22,781 nucleotides of DNA from JBOEGW01 sp050633625 (GTDB lineage Bacteria; Pseudomonadota; Alphaproteobacteria; Rhodobacterales; Rhodobacteraceae): positions 1 to 22,781 of the forward strand of contig JBOEGW010000020.1 in NCBI GenBank assembly GCA_050633625.1, read 5' to 3'. This document shows positions 13,713 to 22,760 of the stretch, piece after piece. Position numbers and translations under genes: made by a program. Numbering within the stretch: the first letter of the stretch is position 1; every line of letters begins with the position of its first letter. The notes under the pieces were generated by a model. It was given only the letters and a program-made list of their open reading frames with translations. It was not told the DNA's origin and did not search any database.

Positions 13713-16700
13713 ATGAACCAGGAACTGACAAACAACCCGTTTAACCCACTGGCAAGCCAGAAGATTTTTGACGAGATTAAGGTCTCTCTCGCATCTCCTG
13801 AGCGCATTTTGTCGTGGTCGTACGGTGAAATCAAAAAACCCGAAACCATCAACTATCGGACGTTCAAGCCCGAGCGGGATGGTTTGTTCTGTGCGCGCAT
13901 CTTTGGCCCGATCAAAGATTACGAATGCCTGTGCGGGAAATACAAACGCATGAAGTATCGCGGCGTTGTCTGCGAGAAATGTGGTGTTGAAGTAACGCTC
14001 CAAAAAGTGCGCCGCGAGCGGATGGGCCATATCGAATTGGCTTCGCCTGTTGCACACATTTGGTTCTTGAAGTCGCTGCCATCGCGCATTGGTCTCATGC
14101 TCGACATGACTCTGCGTGATCTTGAGCGGATTTTGTACTTTGAGAACTACGTCGTGATTGAGCCGGGTCTGACGGACCTGACCTACGGCGATTTGATGAG
14201 CGAAGAACAGTATCTCGACGCGCAAGACACCTACGGCATGGACGCCTTTACCGCCAATATCGGCGCTGAAGCGATCCGCGAAATGCTGTCGATGATCGAC
14301 CTTGAAGCCGAAGCCGATACGCTGCGCGCTGATCTGGCCGAGGCGACAGGTGAACTGAAACCCAAGAAGATCATCAAGCGTCTGAAAGTCGTTGAAAGCT
14401 TCATCGAATCCGGCAACCGTCCGGAGTGGATGATTCTGACAGTGATCCCTGTGATCCCGCCAGAGTTGCGCCCGCTGGTGCCGCTGGATGGGGGCCGTTT
14501 CGCGACCTCCGATCTCAACGATTTGTATCGCCGTGTGATCAACCGGAACAACCGTCTTAAGCGGCTTATCGAGCTGCGCGCGCCCGACATCATCGTGCGC
14601 AACGAGAAACGGATGCTTCAGGAATCTGTGGATGCATTGTTTGACAACGGCCGTCGTGGCCGGGTGATCACAGGGGCGAACAAACGCCCGCTGAAATCCC
14701 TCTCGGACATGCTCAAAGGGAAACAAGGCCGGTTCCGCCAAAACCTTTTGGGTAAACGCGTCGACTTTTCTGGTCGTTCGGTCATTGTGACAGGTCCAGA
14801 GCTGAAACTGCATCAATGTGGTCTGCCGAAGAAGATGGCGCTGGAGCTATTCAAGCCGTTCATTTATTCGCGGCTGGAGGCCAAAGGGCTTTCGAGCACC
14901 GTGAAGCAAGCCAAGAAACTGGTGGAAAAAGAACGGCCCGAAGTTTGGGACATTCTGGACGAGGTTATTCGCGAACACCCAGTTCTGCTCAACCGTGCGC
15001 CAACGCTTCACCGTCTTGGTATTCAGGCGTTTGAACCCACGCTTGTTGAGGGGAAAGCGATCCAGCTTCACCCGCTCGTATGTTCTGCGTTCAACGCTGA
15101 CTTTGACGGCGACCAAATGGCTGTGCACGTTCCGCTTTCGCTGGAAGCGCAGCTTGAAGCCCGCGTTCTGATGATGTCCACGAACAACGTTCTGTCGCCT
15201 GCCAACGGCGCACCGATCATCGTGCCGTCGCAGGATATGATCCTTGGCCTCTATTACATCACGATGGAGCGCGAAGGCATGAAGGGCCAAGGGATGGTCT
15301 TTGCGGATGTTGACGAAGTTCAACACGCGTTGGACGCTGGCGAAGTGCACCTGCACTCGAAAGTCAAAGCGCGCCTCAAGCAAATCGACGAGACAGGCCA
15401 AGAGGTCTATCAACGATTTGATACAACGCCGGGCCGCATTTTGCTGGGCGCGCTGTTGCCGCTGAACGCGAAGGCGCCGTTTGACCTTGTGAACCGCCTC
15501 TTGCGTAAGAAGGAAGTGCAGCAGGTTATTGACACCGTGTACCGTTACTGTGGTCAGAAAGAGTCTGTGATCTTCTGTGATCAGATCATGTCCATGGGCT
15601 TCAAAGAAGCGTTCAAAGCCGGGATTTCCTTCGGCAAGGACGACATGGTGATCCCTGACACCAAGTGGACCATTGTGGATGGTGTGCGCGCTCAAGTGAA
15701 AGAGTTCGAACAGCAGTATATGGATGGTCTCATCACCCTTGGCGAGAAGTACAACAAAGTTGTTGATGCTTGGTCGAAGTGTTCGGATCAGGTTGCTGAT
15801 GCGATGATGGGCGAGATTTCGGCGGTGCGAGTCGATGAGACGGGTGCAGAGAGCGAGCCAAACTCGGTCTACATGATGGCCCACTCCGGTGCGCGTGGCT
15901 CCCCGGCTCAGATGAAGCAACTTGGCGGGATGCGTGGCCTTATGGCGAAGCCGTCCGGTGAGATTATCGAGACACCGATTATCTCGAACTTTAAAGAAGG
16001 CCTCACAGTTCTTGAGTACTTCAACTCCACCCACGGGGCGCGTAAGGGCCTTGCGGATACCGCGCTTAAGACAGCGAACTCTGGGTATCTGACCCGGCGT
16101 CTCGTTGATGTTGCCCAAGATTGTATTGTCCGTGTCCAAGATTGCGGCACAGAAAATGCGATCACGGCGCAGGCGGCTGTGAACGATGGTGAGGTTGTTG
16201 CGACTCTCGGTGAGCGCATTCTTGGACGTGTATCGGCGGATGACGTGACACACCCGGAAACGGGCGAAGTCATTTGTGCGAAAAACGAGCTGATTGACGA
16301 GCGCAAAGCGGACGTGATTGAGGAAGCGAAAGTCGCTTCCATGCGCATCCGCAGCCCGTTGACATGTGAAGCCGAGGAAGGCGTTTGCTGCAACTGCTAC
16401 GGGCGTGACCTTGCGCGCGGCACCAAAGTGAACATCGGTGAAGCTGTCGGGATTATTGCGGCGCAGTCGATTGGTGAGCCTGGGACACAGCTGACGATGC
16501 GGACGTTCCACATCGGCGGTATCGCTCAGGGTGGTCAACAATCCTTCCAAGAAAGTGGCCAAGCCGGCACGATCGAATTCCGCAATGCGAACCTGCTTGA
16601 AAACGTTTCTGGCGAGCAAATCGTCATGGGCCGGAACATGCAAATCGCGATCAAGGATGAGCATGGCGTCGAGCGCGCCAGCTACAAGATCAGCTATGGC

Positions 16701-17987
16701 TCCAAAGTCTTCGTAAAAGACAAAGCCAAAGTGGCACGCGGCGACAAGCTGTTTGAATGGGATCCTTATACGCTCCCAATCATCGCAGAAGTCGATGCGA
16801 CTGCGAAATTCGTGGACCTCGTGTCGGGTATTTCCGTGCGCGACGAAACCGATGACGCGACAGGCATGACCCAGAAAATCGTGACTGACTGGCGTTCCGC
16901 GCCAAAAGGTTCCGATCTGAAACCAGAAATTATCCTGGTGGGCGCTGATGGCGAACCTGTTCGCAATGAAGCTGGTACTCCGATCACCTATCCAATGTCT
17001 GTGGATGCTATTCTTTCGATTGAAGAAGGCTCTGAAGTCAAAGCCGGTGACGTTGTTGCGCGTATCCCTCGTGAAGGCGCAAAAACGAAGGATATTACCG
17101 GTGGTCTGCCTCGTGTTGCTGAGCTCTTTGAAGCCCGTCGTCCGAAGGACAACGCGGTGATCGCAGAGATCGACGGGTATGTCCGCTTTGGTCGTGACTA
17201 CAAAAACAAACGTCGTATTTCGATCGAGCCTTCCGATGAAAGCTTGGAACCAGTCGAATACATGGTACCAAAAGGCAAACACATCCCTGTGGGCGAAGGC
17301 GACTTTATCCAGAAGGGTGAGTATCTGATGGACGGGAATCCCGCGCCGCACGATATTCTTGCCATTATGGGTGTTGAAGCTTTGGCCGATTACATGATCG
17401 ACGAAGTTCAAGACGTGTACCGACTGCAAGGCGTTAAGATCAACGATAAGCACATCGAAGTCATCGTGCGCCAAATGTTGCAGAAGTGGGAAATCACGGA
17501 CTCCGGCGAAACCACATTGCTCAAAGGCGAGCACGTGGACAAAGCGGAGTTCTTGGAGGCCAACGAAAAGGCCGCGTCCAAAGGAGGCCGCGCTGCGAGC
17601 GGTCAGCCGATCCTTCTGGGGATCACCAAGGCGTCCTTGCAAACGCGTTCCTTCATCTCGGCGGCGTCCTTCCAAGAGACCACACGGGTTCTGACTGAGG
17701 CGTCCGTTCAGGGCAAACGCGACAAGCTTGTTGGCCTCAAAGAGAACGTCATCGTGGGTCGCTTGATCCCAGCGGGGACCGGCGGGGCGACCATGCAAAT
17801 GCGTCACATCGCGGCGGAACGTGATCGTAAAGTGATCGACGAAGCGCGTGCCGAAGCGGAAGCGGCGGCGGCCCTAGCGGCACCGGCTGCTGTAGCGGAA
17901 GATGCGTTCTCAATGGCGGATGATGCGCCTCTTGAGGATTCGGGTCTCGTCGAAACGCCTGAGGCGACCGGCGACGAACAGCCTTAA
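13713..17987 (+). CDS. rpoC: DNA-directed RNA polymerase subunit beta'
   Basis: This 1424-aa beta' subunit carries the catalytic magnesium site. The zipper/zinc domain has C72, C74, C87 and C90 (CLCGKYK to CEKCG). The rudder/lid region includes GKRVDFSGRSVI. The catalytic loop is NADFDGDQMAVH with D463, D465 and D467. The second zinc site is C811 plus C885, C892 and C895 (CEAEEGVCCNC). The bridge helix/trigger loop region is around GARGSPAQMKQLGGMRGLM and GEPGTQLTMRTFHIGG. The C-terminus adds an Ala/Glu-rich acidic tail (about 1373-1424), of a kind common in alphaproteobacteria. GAGGAT lies 6 nt before the ATG. A bidirectional terminator follows. Confidence 0.99.
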   Translation: MNQELTNNPFNPLASQKIFDEIKVSLASPERILSWSYGEIKKPETINYRTFKPERDGLFCARIFGPIKDYECLCGKYKRMKYRGVVCEKCGVEVTLQKVRRERMGHIELASPVAHIWFLKSLPSRIGLMLDMTLRDLERILYFENYVVIEPGLTDLTYGDLMSEEQYLDAQDTYGMDAFTANIGAEAIREMLSMIDLEAEADTLRADLAEATGELKPKKIIKRLKVVESFIESGNRPEWMILTVIPVIPPELRPLVPLDGGRFATSDLNDLYRRVINRNNRLKRLIELRAPDIIVRNEKRMLQESVDALFDNGRRGRVITGANKRPLKSLSDMLKGKQGRFRQNLLGKRVDFSGRSVIVTGPELKLHQCGLPKKMALELFKPFIYSRLEAKGLSSTVKQAKKLVEKERPEVWDILDEVIREHPVLLNRAPTLHRLGIQAFEPTLVEGKAIQLHPLVCSAFNADFDGDQMAVHVPLSLEAQLEARVLMMSTNNVLSPANGAPIIVPSQDMILGLYYITMEREGMKGQGMVFADVDEVQHALDAGEVHLHSKVKARLKQIDETGQEVYQRFDTTPGRILLGALLPLNAKAPFDLVNRLLRKKEVQQVIDTVYRYCGQKESVIFCDQIMSMGFKEAFKAGISFGKDDMVIPDTKWTIVDGVRAQVKEFEQQYMDGLITLGEKYNKVVDAWSKCSDQVADAMMGEISAVRVDETGAESEPNSVYMMAHSGARGSPAQMKQLGGMRGLMAKPSGEIIETPIISNFKEGLTVLEYFNSTHGARKGLADTALKTANSGYLTRRLVDVAQDCIVRVQDCGTENAITAQAAVNDGEVVATLGERILGRVSADDVTHPETGEVICAKNELIDERKADVIEEAKVASMRIRSPLTCEAEEGVCCNCYGRDLARGTKVNIGEAVGIIAAQSIGEPGTQLTMRTFHIGGIAQGGQQSFQESGQAGTIEFRNANLLENVSGEQIVMGRNMQIAIKDEHGVERASYKISYGSKVFVKDKAKVARGDKLFEWDPYTLPIIAEVDATAKFVDLVSGISVRDETDDATGMTQKIVTDWRSAPKGSDLKPEIILVGADGEPVRNEAGTPITYPMSVDAILSIEEGSEVKAGDVVARIPREGAKTKDITGGLPRVAELFEARRPKDNAVIAEIDGYVRFGRDYKNKRRISIEPSDESLEPVEYMVPKGKHIPVGEGDFIQKGEYLMDGNPAPHDILAIMGVEALADYMIDEVQDVYRLQGVKINDKHIEVIVRQMLQKWEITDSGETTLLKGEHVDKAEFLEANEKAASKGGRAASGQPILLGITKASLQTRSFISAASFQETTRVLTEASVQGKRDKLVGLKENVIVGRLIPAGTGGATMQMRHIAAERDRKVIDEARAEAEAAAALAAPAAVAEDAFSMADDAPLEDSGLVETPEATGDEQP

Positions 17988-18006
17988 GCTTAGGCCGAAA
18001 GACTTG

Positions 18007-18036
18007 AAAAGCCCCGCCAATTTGGTGGGGCTTTTT
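18007..18036. terminator. Bidirectional terminator between rpoC and the convergent gene
   Basis: AAAAGCCCCGCC (18007-18018) pairs with GGTGGGGCTTTT (18024-18035) around AATTT, with one G-U pair. The plus strand ends in TTTTT and the minus strand also ends in a T run, because the left arm starts with AAAA. It can therefore stop rpoC transcripts and the minus-strand transcript of the CopD-like gene, which ends at 18063. Confidence 0.9.
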
Positions 18037-18062
18037 GCATTTGGGGCGGGCAGGGCGCGGTG

Positions 18063-18497
18063 TCAGATGTAGAACATCACCTTCGCCAAGACGACAATGA
18101 GCGTCATATGCGCGATCAGCGACAGGTGAAATCGCTTGCTCGCGGCAGCACTCATGCCGCCCCGACGCGCACAAGTCAGCGCGTAAATGAAGTGACCAAG
18201 AACGGAAAAGGCGGCAATGACCTTCACTGCGAGCGCTAGGGTAAATCGACTAGGCGCACTTAGGTCTACAAGTTGCCAATTCAGGGTCAAAAGGGTGAGG
18301 CCGGTGCCAAACAAAGCGACCACAATGAAGGGCATCACCCGTCTTGCCCGCTCGAATACCGCCGCTTCAACGTGCTCCATAGTCTCATCACCCATAGCGG
18401 TCTTCACGCCGGGCAATACGAACACCTCGAAAAAGACGCTTCCAACGAAAAGGATCGCGCAAAACAAATGTAAGGTGAGAACAATTGGGTAAAGCAT
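18063..18497 (-). CDS. CopD-like small four-helix membrane protein
   Basis: This 144-aa protein is almost entirely hydrophobic, with four predicted spans: about 3-24 (PIVLTLHLFCAILFVGSVFF), 53-73, 85-106 and 121-142. The pattern of an early His in LHLF followed by VGSVFFEVFVLP, then ARRVMPFIVVALFGTGLTLL, resembles the small CopD-related/DUF2269-type membrane proteins of alphaproteobacteria. Their role in copper or haem handling is unproven. The ATG at 18497 is preferred because GGAG sits 6 nt upstream on the minus strand. ATG 18509 or TTG 18521 would add 4 or 8 residues before the first helix. No copper chaperone or oxidase gene is adjacent. Confidence 0.6.
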   Translation of the reverse strand: MLYPIVLTLHLFCAILFVGSVFFEVFVLPGVKTAMGDETMEHVEAAVFERARRVMPFIVVALFGTGLTLLTLNWQLVDLSAPSRFTLALAVKVIAAFSVLGHFIYALTCARRGGMSAAASKRFHLSLIAHMTLIVVLAKVMFYI

Positions 18498-18618
18498 GTG
18501 CCGCTCCATCTCTGGCGGCAAGGGTATGCGATCAGGCGCGCAACGCCAGCGGACAAATCGCCGCGTAAATCTCTGCGTGTGTTGGGCAGCGCGTCACCAC
18601 TGCCCTCGCAATCTTGGT

Positions 18619-19245
18619 TTAGTCCTCAAACAGGTAGAAACGCCCGTCGATCAGGGTGAAATCGAAATCCCCAGAGCCGCCACCCGTCACGCTGCCTGCG
18701 ATCGTGTCGGCCTCTCTGCGATCATCGCGCAATGTCCCGTCAAGATCCAAGGCAACTGTGCTTTCCTCGGAGGCGCCCGTGCTCACATCGACAATCGTGC
18801 CTGTCGCAGCCACGTCGACAGTGGCGTCTGCCGCAACATCGCCATCCACGTTCAATGCGCCAGTGAATGCGCGGTCCAAGGTGCCATCCGCGCCGTAGAG
18901 CGCCAAGTCTTGCAACTCACCAACAACCGCACCGTTCTCAAAGTTGACGAGGGCAACATCCAATGTCCCTGACAAGAATCCTTCAATGTCCCCTTGAGTA
19001 CGTGCGCCAATAGCGCCTGTATAAGCGGCCGTCCCGGTGGTGGGCGCTTCGGCCAAGGCGTCAGCGCCATTCGCGGTTTGATTGGCGAGCACGAATTCGC
19101 TTTCAACGGTGCGCGTCAAATCGGAGGTGTCGATTCCCGGCACTGTGGCGTCATCGCCTGTGGCGCCGCCAAAAAGGTTGAAGTTCGCGCAGCCCGAAAG
19201 GGTTAACGCGCAGAGGCCGATGACGGCAGGGAGAGGTGTGTTCAT
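18619..19245 (-). CDS. Small surface/periplasmic lipoprotein, TbpB-like beta-rich domain
   Basis: This 208-aa protein has a lipoprotein signal peptide (MNTPLPAVIGLCALTLSGC): lipobox LSGC, with Cys19 as the acylation site. The mature part is acidic and rich in Gly, Thr, Ala and Val, with alternating strand patterns such as GTAAYTGAIGAR, DVALVNFENGAVVGEL and DTIAGSVTGGGSGDFDF. This resembles the C-terminal barrel of transferrin-binding-protein-like solute-binding lipoproteins found in many Rhodobacteraceae. Iron or transferrin binding itself is not supported. The ATG at 19245 is chosen because it starts the signal peptide; the open frame runs on to 19470 without meaningful sequence. The ribosome binding site is weak. 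Its promoter would lie in 19246-19330, where only a poor match (TTGCCA and CATTTT) is seen. Confidence 0.65.
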   Translation of the reverse strand: MNTPLPAVIGLCALTLSGCANFNLFGGATGDDATVPGIDTSDLTRTVESEFVLANQTANGADALAEAPTTGTAAYTGAIGARTQGDIEGFLSGTLDVALVNFENGAVVGELQDLALYGADGTLDRAFTGALNVDGDVAADATVDVAATGTIVDVSTGASEESTVALDLDGTLRDDRREADTIAGSVTGGGSGDFDFTLIDGRFYLFED

Positions 19246-19415
19246 GATGGGGCCTGATTTTGCTCGGTTTATGCGCGTTTTTGCGCTTGTTATGTTGCGA
19301 AAATGCGCCGTCTGCACAGGTTTGGCAAGTCGCATGTCGAAAGCGGTGTATCCTCGGCTGAGAACAGCCCAAAAAACCCGCAAGACGTCCCAAAGTTGCA
19401 AAAGCCCTGCACCTG

Positions 19416-19444
19416 TTGACAAGGGGTGCGACTCTCCATATACG
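19416..19444 (+). promoter_or_regulatory. Strong promoter of the str operon (rpsL-rpsG-fusA-tuf)
   Basis: A perfect -35 TTGACA (19416-19421) lies 17 bp before TATACG (19439-19444). The predicted start is near 19451, leaving a leader of about 230 nt before rpsL. This is the best promoter match in the window. The 434-bp gap between the lipoprotein and rpsL otherwise holds a small GATCC/GGATC hairpin (19508-19522) and the GC palindrome at 19630-19643. I see no gene in it. Confidence 0.75.
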
Positions 19445-19629
19445 GCGCGCACACGGGCAACCAAAGGCACGTCCTTTGTGCGCCTGTCTCAGAACTGAAG
19501 TGGACACGATCCGGGCTGGATCTTCTCGAAACGGCTCCGATCCTCTGAGAACCCACCGCGTCGCCTCATTCTAGGGGCGGGTGCGGTACCTTGCGTTTTA
19601 CGGACGCGTGAGGCGCTAAAAGATTAACC

Positions 19630-19643
19630 GGGGCGCGCGCCCC
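19630..19643 (+). promoter_or_regulatory. GC palindrome in the rpsL leader
   Basis: GGGGCGCGCGCCCC is a perfect 14-bp palindrome that can fold as GGGGC-GCGC-GCCCC. It ends 36 nt before the rpsL ATG and directly before an out-of-use in-frame ATG (19644). It could be a leader hairpin that shields or presents the ribosome binding site, or a protein site. No T run follows. Confidence 0.4.
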
Positions 19644-19679
19644 ATGAACATAGTGTTGCAACACGGGGAACAAAGCCCA

Positions 19680-20051
19680 ATGCCAACGATCCAACAGCTG
19701 ATCCGCAAACCGCGCCAGCCGAAAGTAAAGCGCTCCAAGTCTATGCACTTGGAGTCCTGCCCGCAAAAACGTGGCGTATGTACGCGCGTTTATACAACGA
19801 CACCGAAAAAGCCGAACTCGGCTATGCGTAAGGTTGCCAAAGTGCGCCTGACCAACGGTTTCGAAGTCATTAGCTATATCCCAGGCGAAAGCCACAACCT
19901 TCAGGAGCACTCTGTGGTTCTGATCCGTGGCGGTCGTGTGAAAGACCTTCCGGGTGTCCGTTATCACATCCTGCGTGGTGTGTTGGATACCCAAGGCGTC
20001 AAAGACCGTAAACAACGTCGTTCGAAATACGGCGCTAAGCGTCCGAAGTAA
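19680..20051 (+). CDS. rpsL: 30S ribosomal protein S12
   Basis: This 123-aa S12 sits at the decoding centre and affects accuracy and tRNA selection. The start MPTIQQLIRKPRQPKVKRSK is the conserved family start. An in-frame ATG at 19644 would add 12 unrelated residues and lacks a ribosome binding site, whereas GGGGAA (19665-19670) is 9 nt before 19680. Conserved TTTPKKPNSAMRKVAKVRL and YIPGESHNLQEHSVVLIRGG (about 69-88) are present. K43 and the Lys of GGRVKDLPGVRYH (equivalent to E. coli K42 and K87) are wild type, predicting streptomycin-sensitive S12. rpsG begins 12 nt after the stop. Confidence 0.98.
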   Translation: MPTIQQLIRKPRQPKVKRSKSMHLESCPQKRGVCTRVYTTTPKKPNSAMRKVAKVRLTNGFEVISYIPGESHNLQEHSVVLIRGGRVKDLPGVRYHILRGVLDTQGVKDRKQRRSKYGAKRPK

Positions 20052-20063
20052 GGAGACTACCAG

Positions 20064-20534
20064 ATGTCCCGTCGTCACGCCGCCGAGAAGCGCGAAGTTC
20101 TGCCTGACGCCAAATATGGCGATAAGGTTCTGACAAAATTCATGAACAACCTGATGTTCCACGGCAAGAAATCTGCCGCTGAACGGATCGTTTACAACGC
20201 GCTTGATCGCGTTGAAGATAAAATCAAACGTGCACCTGTGGAAGTGTTCCACGAGGCGCTCGACAACATCAAACCGTCGGTCGAAGTTCGGTCCCGCCGG
20301 GTTGGTGGTGCCACCTATCAGGTGCCTGTCGAAGTGCGCCCGGAGCGCCGTGAAGCCTTGGCAATTCGTTGGCTGATCAACGCGTCCCGCGCCCGTAACG
20401 AGAACACCATGGAAGAGCGCCTCGCTGGTGAACTTCTGGATGCGGTGAACTCGCGCGGCTCTGCCGTTAAGAAACGCGAAGACACTCACAAAATGGCCGA
20501 CGCCAACAAAGCGTTCAGCCACTACCGCTGGTAA
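20064..20534 (+). CDS. rpsG: 30S ribosomal protein S7
   Basis: This 156-aa S7 is the primary binder of the 3' major domain of 16S rRNA and lines the E site. In E. coli it represses its own operon through the rpsL-rpsG spacer. That spacer is only 12 nt here, so the E. coli-type regulatory site is unlikely in the same form. Family marks are MSRRHAAEKREVLPDAKYGD, FMNNLMFHGKKSAAERIVY, VEVRSRRVGGATYQVPVEVR and the C-terminal KMADANKAFSHYRW. AAGGAG (20050-20055) overlaps the rpsL stop and lies 8 nt before the ATG. fusA starts 24 nt downstream. Confidence 0.98.
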   Translation: MSRRHAAEKREVLPDAKYGDKVLTKFMNNLMFHGKKSAAERIVYNALDRVEDKIKRAPVEVFHEALDNIKPSVEVRSRRVGGATYQVPVEVRPERREALAIRWLINASRARNENTMEERLAGELLDAVNSRGSAVKKREDTHKMADANKAFSHYRW

Positions 20535-20558
20535 TCACTCTTTCAAGGGCCCATCATC

Positions 20559-22676
20559 ATGGCACGCGAATATCCTCTCGACCGCTACCGTAACTTTGGC
20601 ATCATGGCTCACATTGATGCTGGTAAAACCACCTGTTCGGAGCGGATCCTTTTCTACACAGGTAAATCCCACAACATTGGTGAGGTGCACGATGGTGCGG
20701 CCACGATGGACTGGATGGAGCAAGAGCAGGAACGCGGTATTACCATTACCTCGGCTGCGACGACGACATTCTGGGAGCGCACCGAAGACGGCGTAAACGC
20801 GCAAACTCCGAAGCACCGGATGAACATCATTGATACCCCCGGCCACGTTGACTTCACGATTGAAGTTGAGCGTTCGCTGGCGGTTCTCGATGGCGCGGTT
20901 GCTGTGCTTGACGCCAACGCTGGTGTTGAGCCGCAAACCGAAACGGTTTGGCGTCAGGCTGACCGTTACAAGGTTCCGCGGATTGTTTTCGTGAACAAGA
21001 TGGACAAGATCGGCGCGGACTTCTTTAACTGCGTCAACATGATCGAAGACCGGACCGGCGCGACTGCTGTTCCTGTTGGTATTCCGATTGGTGCCGAAAC
21101 TGAGCTGGAAGGCTTGGTCGATCTGGTGATCATGAAGGAATGGCTCTGGAAAGGCGAAGACCTTGGTGCGTCTTGGGTGCTTGAGGACATTCGTCCCGAG
21201 CTGCAAGACATGGCCAACGAATGGCGCGGTAAAATGATCGAAGCGGCCGTCGAAATGGACGATGACGCGATGATGGAATACCTCGAAGGCAACGAGCCTG
21301 ACGTCGACACCCTGCGCGCTCTGTTGCGCAAAGGCACATGTTCGCTGTCTTTCGTTCCTGTTCTAGGCGGTTCCGCGTTCAAAAACAAAGGTGTTCAGCC
21401 GTTGCTCAACGCCGTGATCGACTATTTGCCGAGCCCGCTCGACGTCGTTGATTACATGGGCTTTGAGCCAGGTGACGAAACCGAGACACGTAACATTGCG
21501 CGTCGTGCAGACGACGACATGCCGTTCTCCGGTCTTGCGTTCAAAATCATGAACGACCCGTTTGTTGGCTCGCTGACATTCACACGGATTTACTCTGGTA
21601 AGCTCAGCAAGGGCGACACAGTTGTGAACTCCACAAAAGGCAAAAAAGAGCGCGTCGGTCGTATGATGATGATGCACTCGATCAACCGTGAAGAAATCGA
21701 AGAAGCATGGGCGGGCGACATCATTGCGCTTGCTGGCCTCAAAGATACCACAACGGGTGATACGCTGTGTGATGCGAAAGAGCCTGTTGTTCTGGAAACG
21801 ATGACCTTCCCTGATCCGGTGATCGAGATTGCCGTTGAGCCAAAAACGAAGGCCGACCAAGAGAAAATGTCTCAAGGTCTCCAGCGTTTGGCGGCAGAGG
21901 ATCCATCCTTCCGGGTCGAAACCGACCTTGAATCCGGTCAAACGATTATGAAGGGCATGGGCGAGCTTCACCTCGACATTCTTGTTGATCGTCTGAAGCG
22001 CGAATTCAAAGTTGAAGCCAACATCGGTGCACCTCAAGTGGCGTACCGTGAAACGATCGGTCACGAAATAGAGCACACTTACACCCACAAGAAACAGTCG
22101 GGTGGTTCGGGTCAGTACGCTGAGGTGAAAATGATCATCTCGCCGACAGAGCCGGGCGAAGGATACTCGTTTGAGAGCCGCATTGTTGGTGGTGCTGTGC
22201 CTAAGGAATATATTCCTGGCGTTGAAAAAGGCATCAAATCGGTTATGGACTCCGGCCCGCTTGCTGGCTTCCCCGTGATCGACTTCAAGGTTGCGCTGAT
22301 CGACGGTAAGTTCCACGATGTTGACTCCTCGGTTCTGGCTTTTGAAATCGCTGCCCGTATGGCGATGCGCGAAGGTCTGCGTAAAGCTGGCGCTAAGTTG
22401 CTTGAGCCGACCATGAAAGTCGAAGTGATCACACCGGAAGAATATACCGGCGGTATCATTGGCGATTTGACATCGCGTCGTGGTCAAGTGTCTGGCCAAG
22501 AGCCGCGCGGCAACGCTGTTGCGATTGACGCGTTTGTGCCGCTGGCGAACATGTTTGGCTATATCAACACATTGCGTTCCATGTCTTCGGGCCGTGCGCA
22601 GTTTACGATGCAGTTTGATCACTACGAGCCGGTACCGGCCAACATCTCGCAAGAGATTCAAGAGAAATTCGCTTAA
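20559..22676 (+). CDS. fusA: Elongation factor G
   Basis: This 705-aa GTPase drives ribosomal translocation and, with RRF, ribosome recycling. The G motifs are all present: AHIDAGKTT (17-25), the GITITSAATT switch I, DTPGHVDF (92-99), NKMDK (146-150), and a following domain with the GIPIGAE segment. The long inserted G' part and domains II-V follow, including MKGMGELHLDIL and the domain IV stretch KKQSGGSGQYAEVK, then VVGG-like IVGGAVPKEYIPGVEKG. The C-terminus ends in FTMQFDHYEPVPANISQEI. Length and motifs fit classical EF-G rather than the EF-G2 variant. AAGGG is about 9 nt before the ATG. tuf follows after a structured 84-nt spacer. Confidence 0.98.
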   Translation: MAREYPLDRYRNFGIMAHIDAGKTTCSERILFYTGKSHNIGEVHDGAATMDWMEQEQERGITITSAATTTFWERTEDGVNAQTPKHRMNIIDTPGHVDFTIEVERSLAVLDGAVAVLDANAGVEPQTETVWRQADRYKVPRIVFVNKMDKIGADFFNCVNMIEDRTGATAVPVGIPIGAETELEGLVDLVIMKEWLWKGEDLGASWVLEDIRPELQDMANEWRGKMIEAAVEMDDDAMMEYLEGNEPDVDTLRALLRKGTCSLSFVPVLGGSAFKNKGVQPLLNAVIDYLPSPLDVVDYMGFEPGDETETRNIARRADDDMPFSGLAFKIMNDPFVGSLTFTRIYSGKLSKGDTVVNSTKGKKERVGRMMMMHSINREEIEEAWAGDIIALAGLKDTTTGDTLCDAKEPVVLETMTFPDPVIEIAVEPKTKADQEKMSQGLQRLAAEDPSFRVETDLESGQTIMKGMGELHLDILVDRLKREFKVEANIGAPQVAYRETIGHEIEHTYTHKKQSGGSGQYAEVKMIISPTEPGEGYSFESRIVGGAVPKEYIPGVEKGIKSVMDSGPLAGFPVIDFKVALIDGKFHDVDSSVLAFEIAARMAMREGLRKAGAKLLEPTMKVEVITPEEYTGGIIGDLTSRRGQVSGQEPRGNAVAIDAFVPLANMFGYINTLRSMSSGRAQFTMQFDHYEPVPANISQEIQEKFA

Positions 22677-22682
22677 CGGGAT

Positions 22683-22733
22683 GGCGGGGAGAACCCCGCC
22701 CTACCCACAACCGTAGGGCGGGGTTTTCCCCGC
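22683..22733 (+). terminator. Overlapping hairpins between fusA and tuf (terminator/attenuator candidate)
   Basis: Four segments can pair in three exclusive ways. A: GGCGGGG (22683-22689) with CCCCGCC (22694-22700). B: a 13-bp perfect stem, AACCCCGCCCTAC (22692-22704) with GTAGGGCGGGGTT (22713-22725), followed by TT. C: GCGGGG (22718-22723) with CCCCGC (22728-22733), loop TTTT. B with its T4 (22724-22727) is terminator-like but short of T. It likely lowers or tunes read-through into tuf, though tuf may also have its own promoter. Confidence 0.6.
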
Positions 22734-22760
22734 TGCCCGCAAAGACAAAGGAGGCCTCCC

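Noticed and set aside
14847..17807. A 986-codon open frame antisense to rpoC
   Set aside because: Same effect as over rpoB. The sense strand encodes an unmistakable, complete beta' subunit with all catalytic motifs.
18496..18972. A 158-aa plus-strand frame opposite the lipoprotein gene
   Set aside because: It is a shadow of the lipoprotein, which has a clear signal peptide and lipobox on the minus strand.
19644..19679. Upstream in-frame ATG giving S12 a 12-residue N-terminal extension
   Set aside because: The ATG directly follows a GC palindrome and has no ribosome binding site, and S12 proteins start at MPTIQQL, which has GGGGAA at proper spacing.
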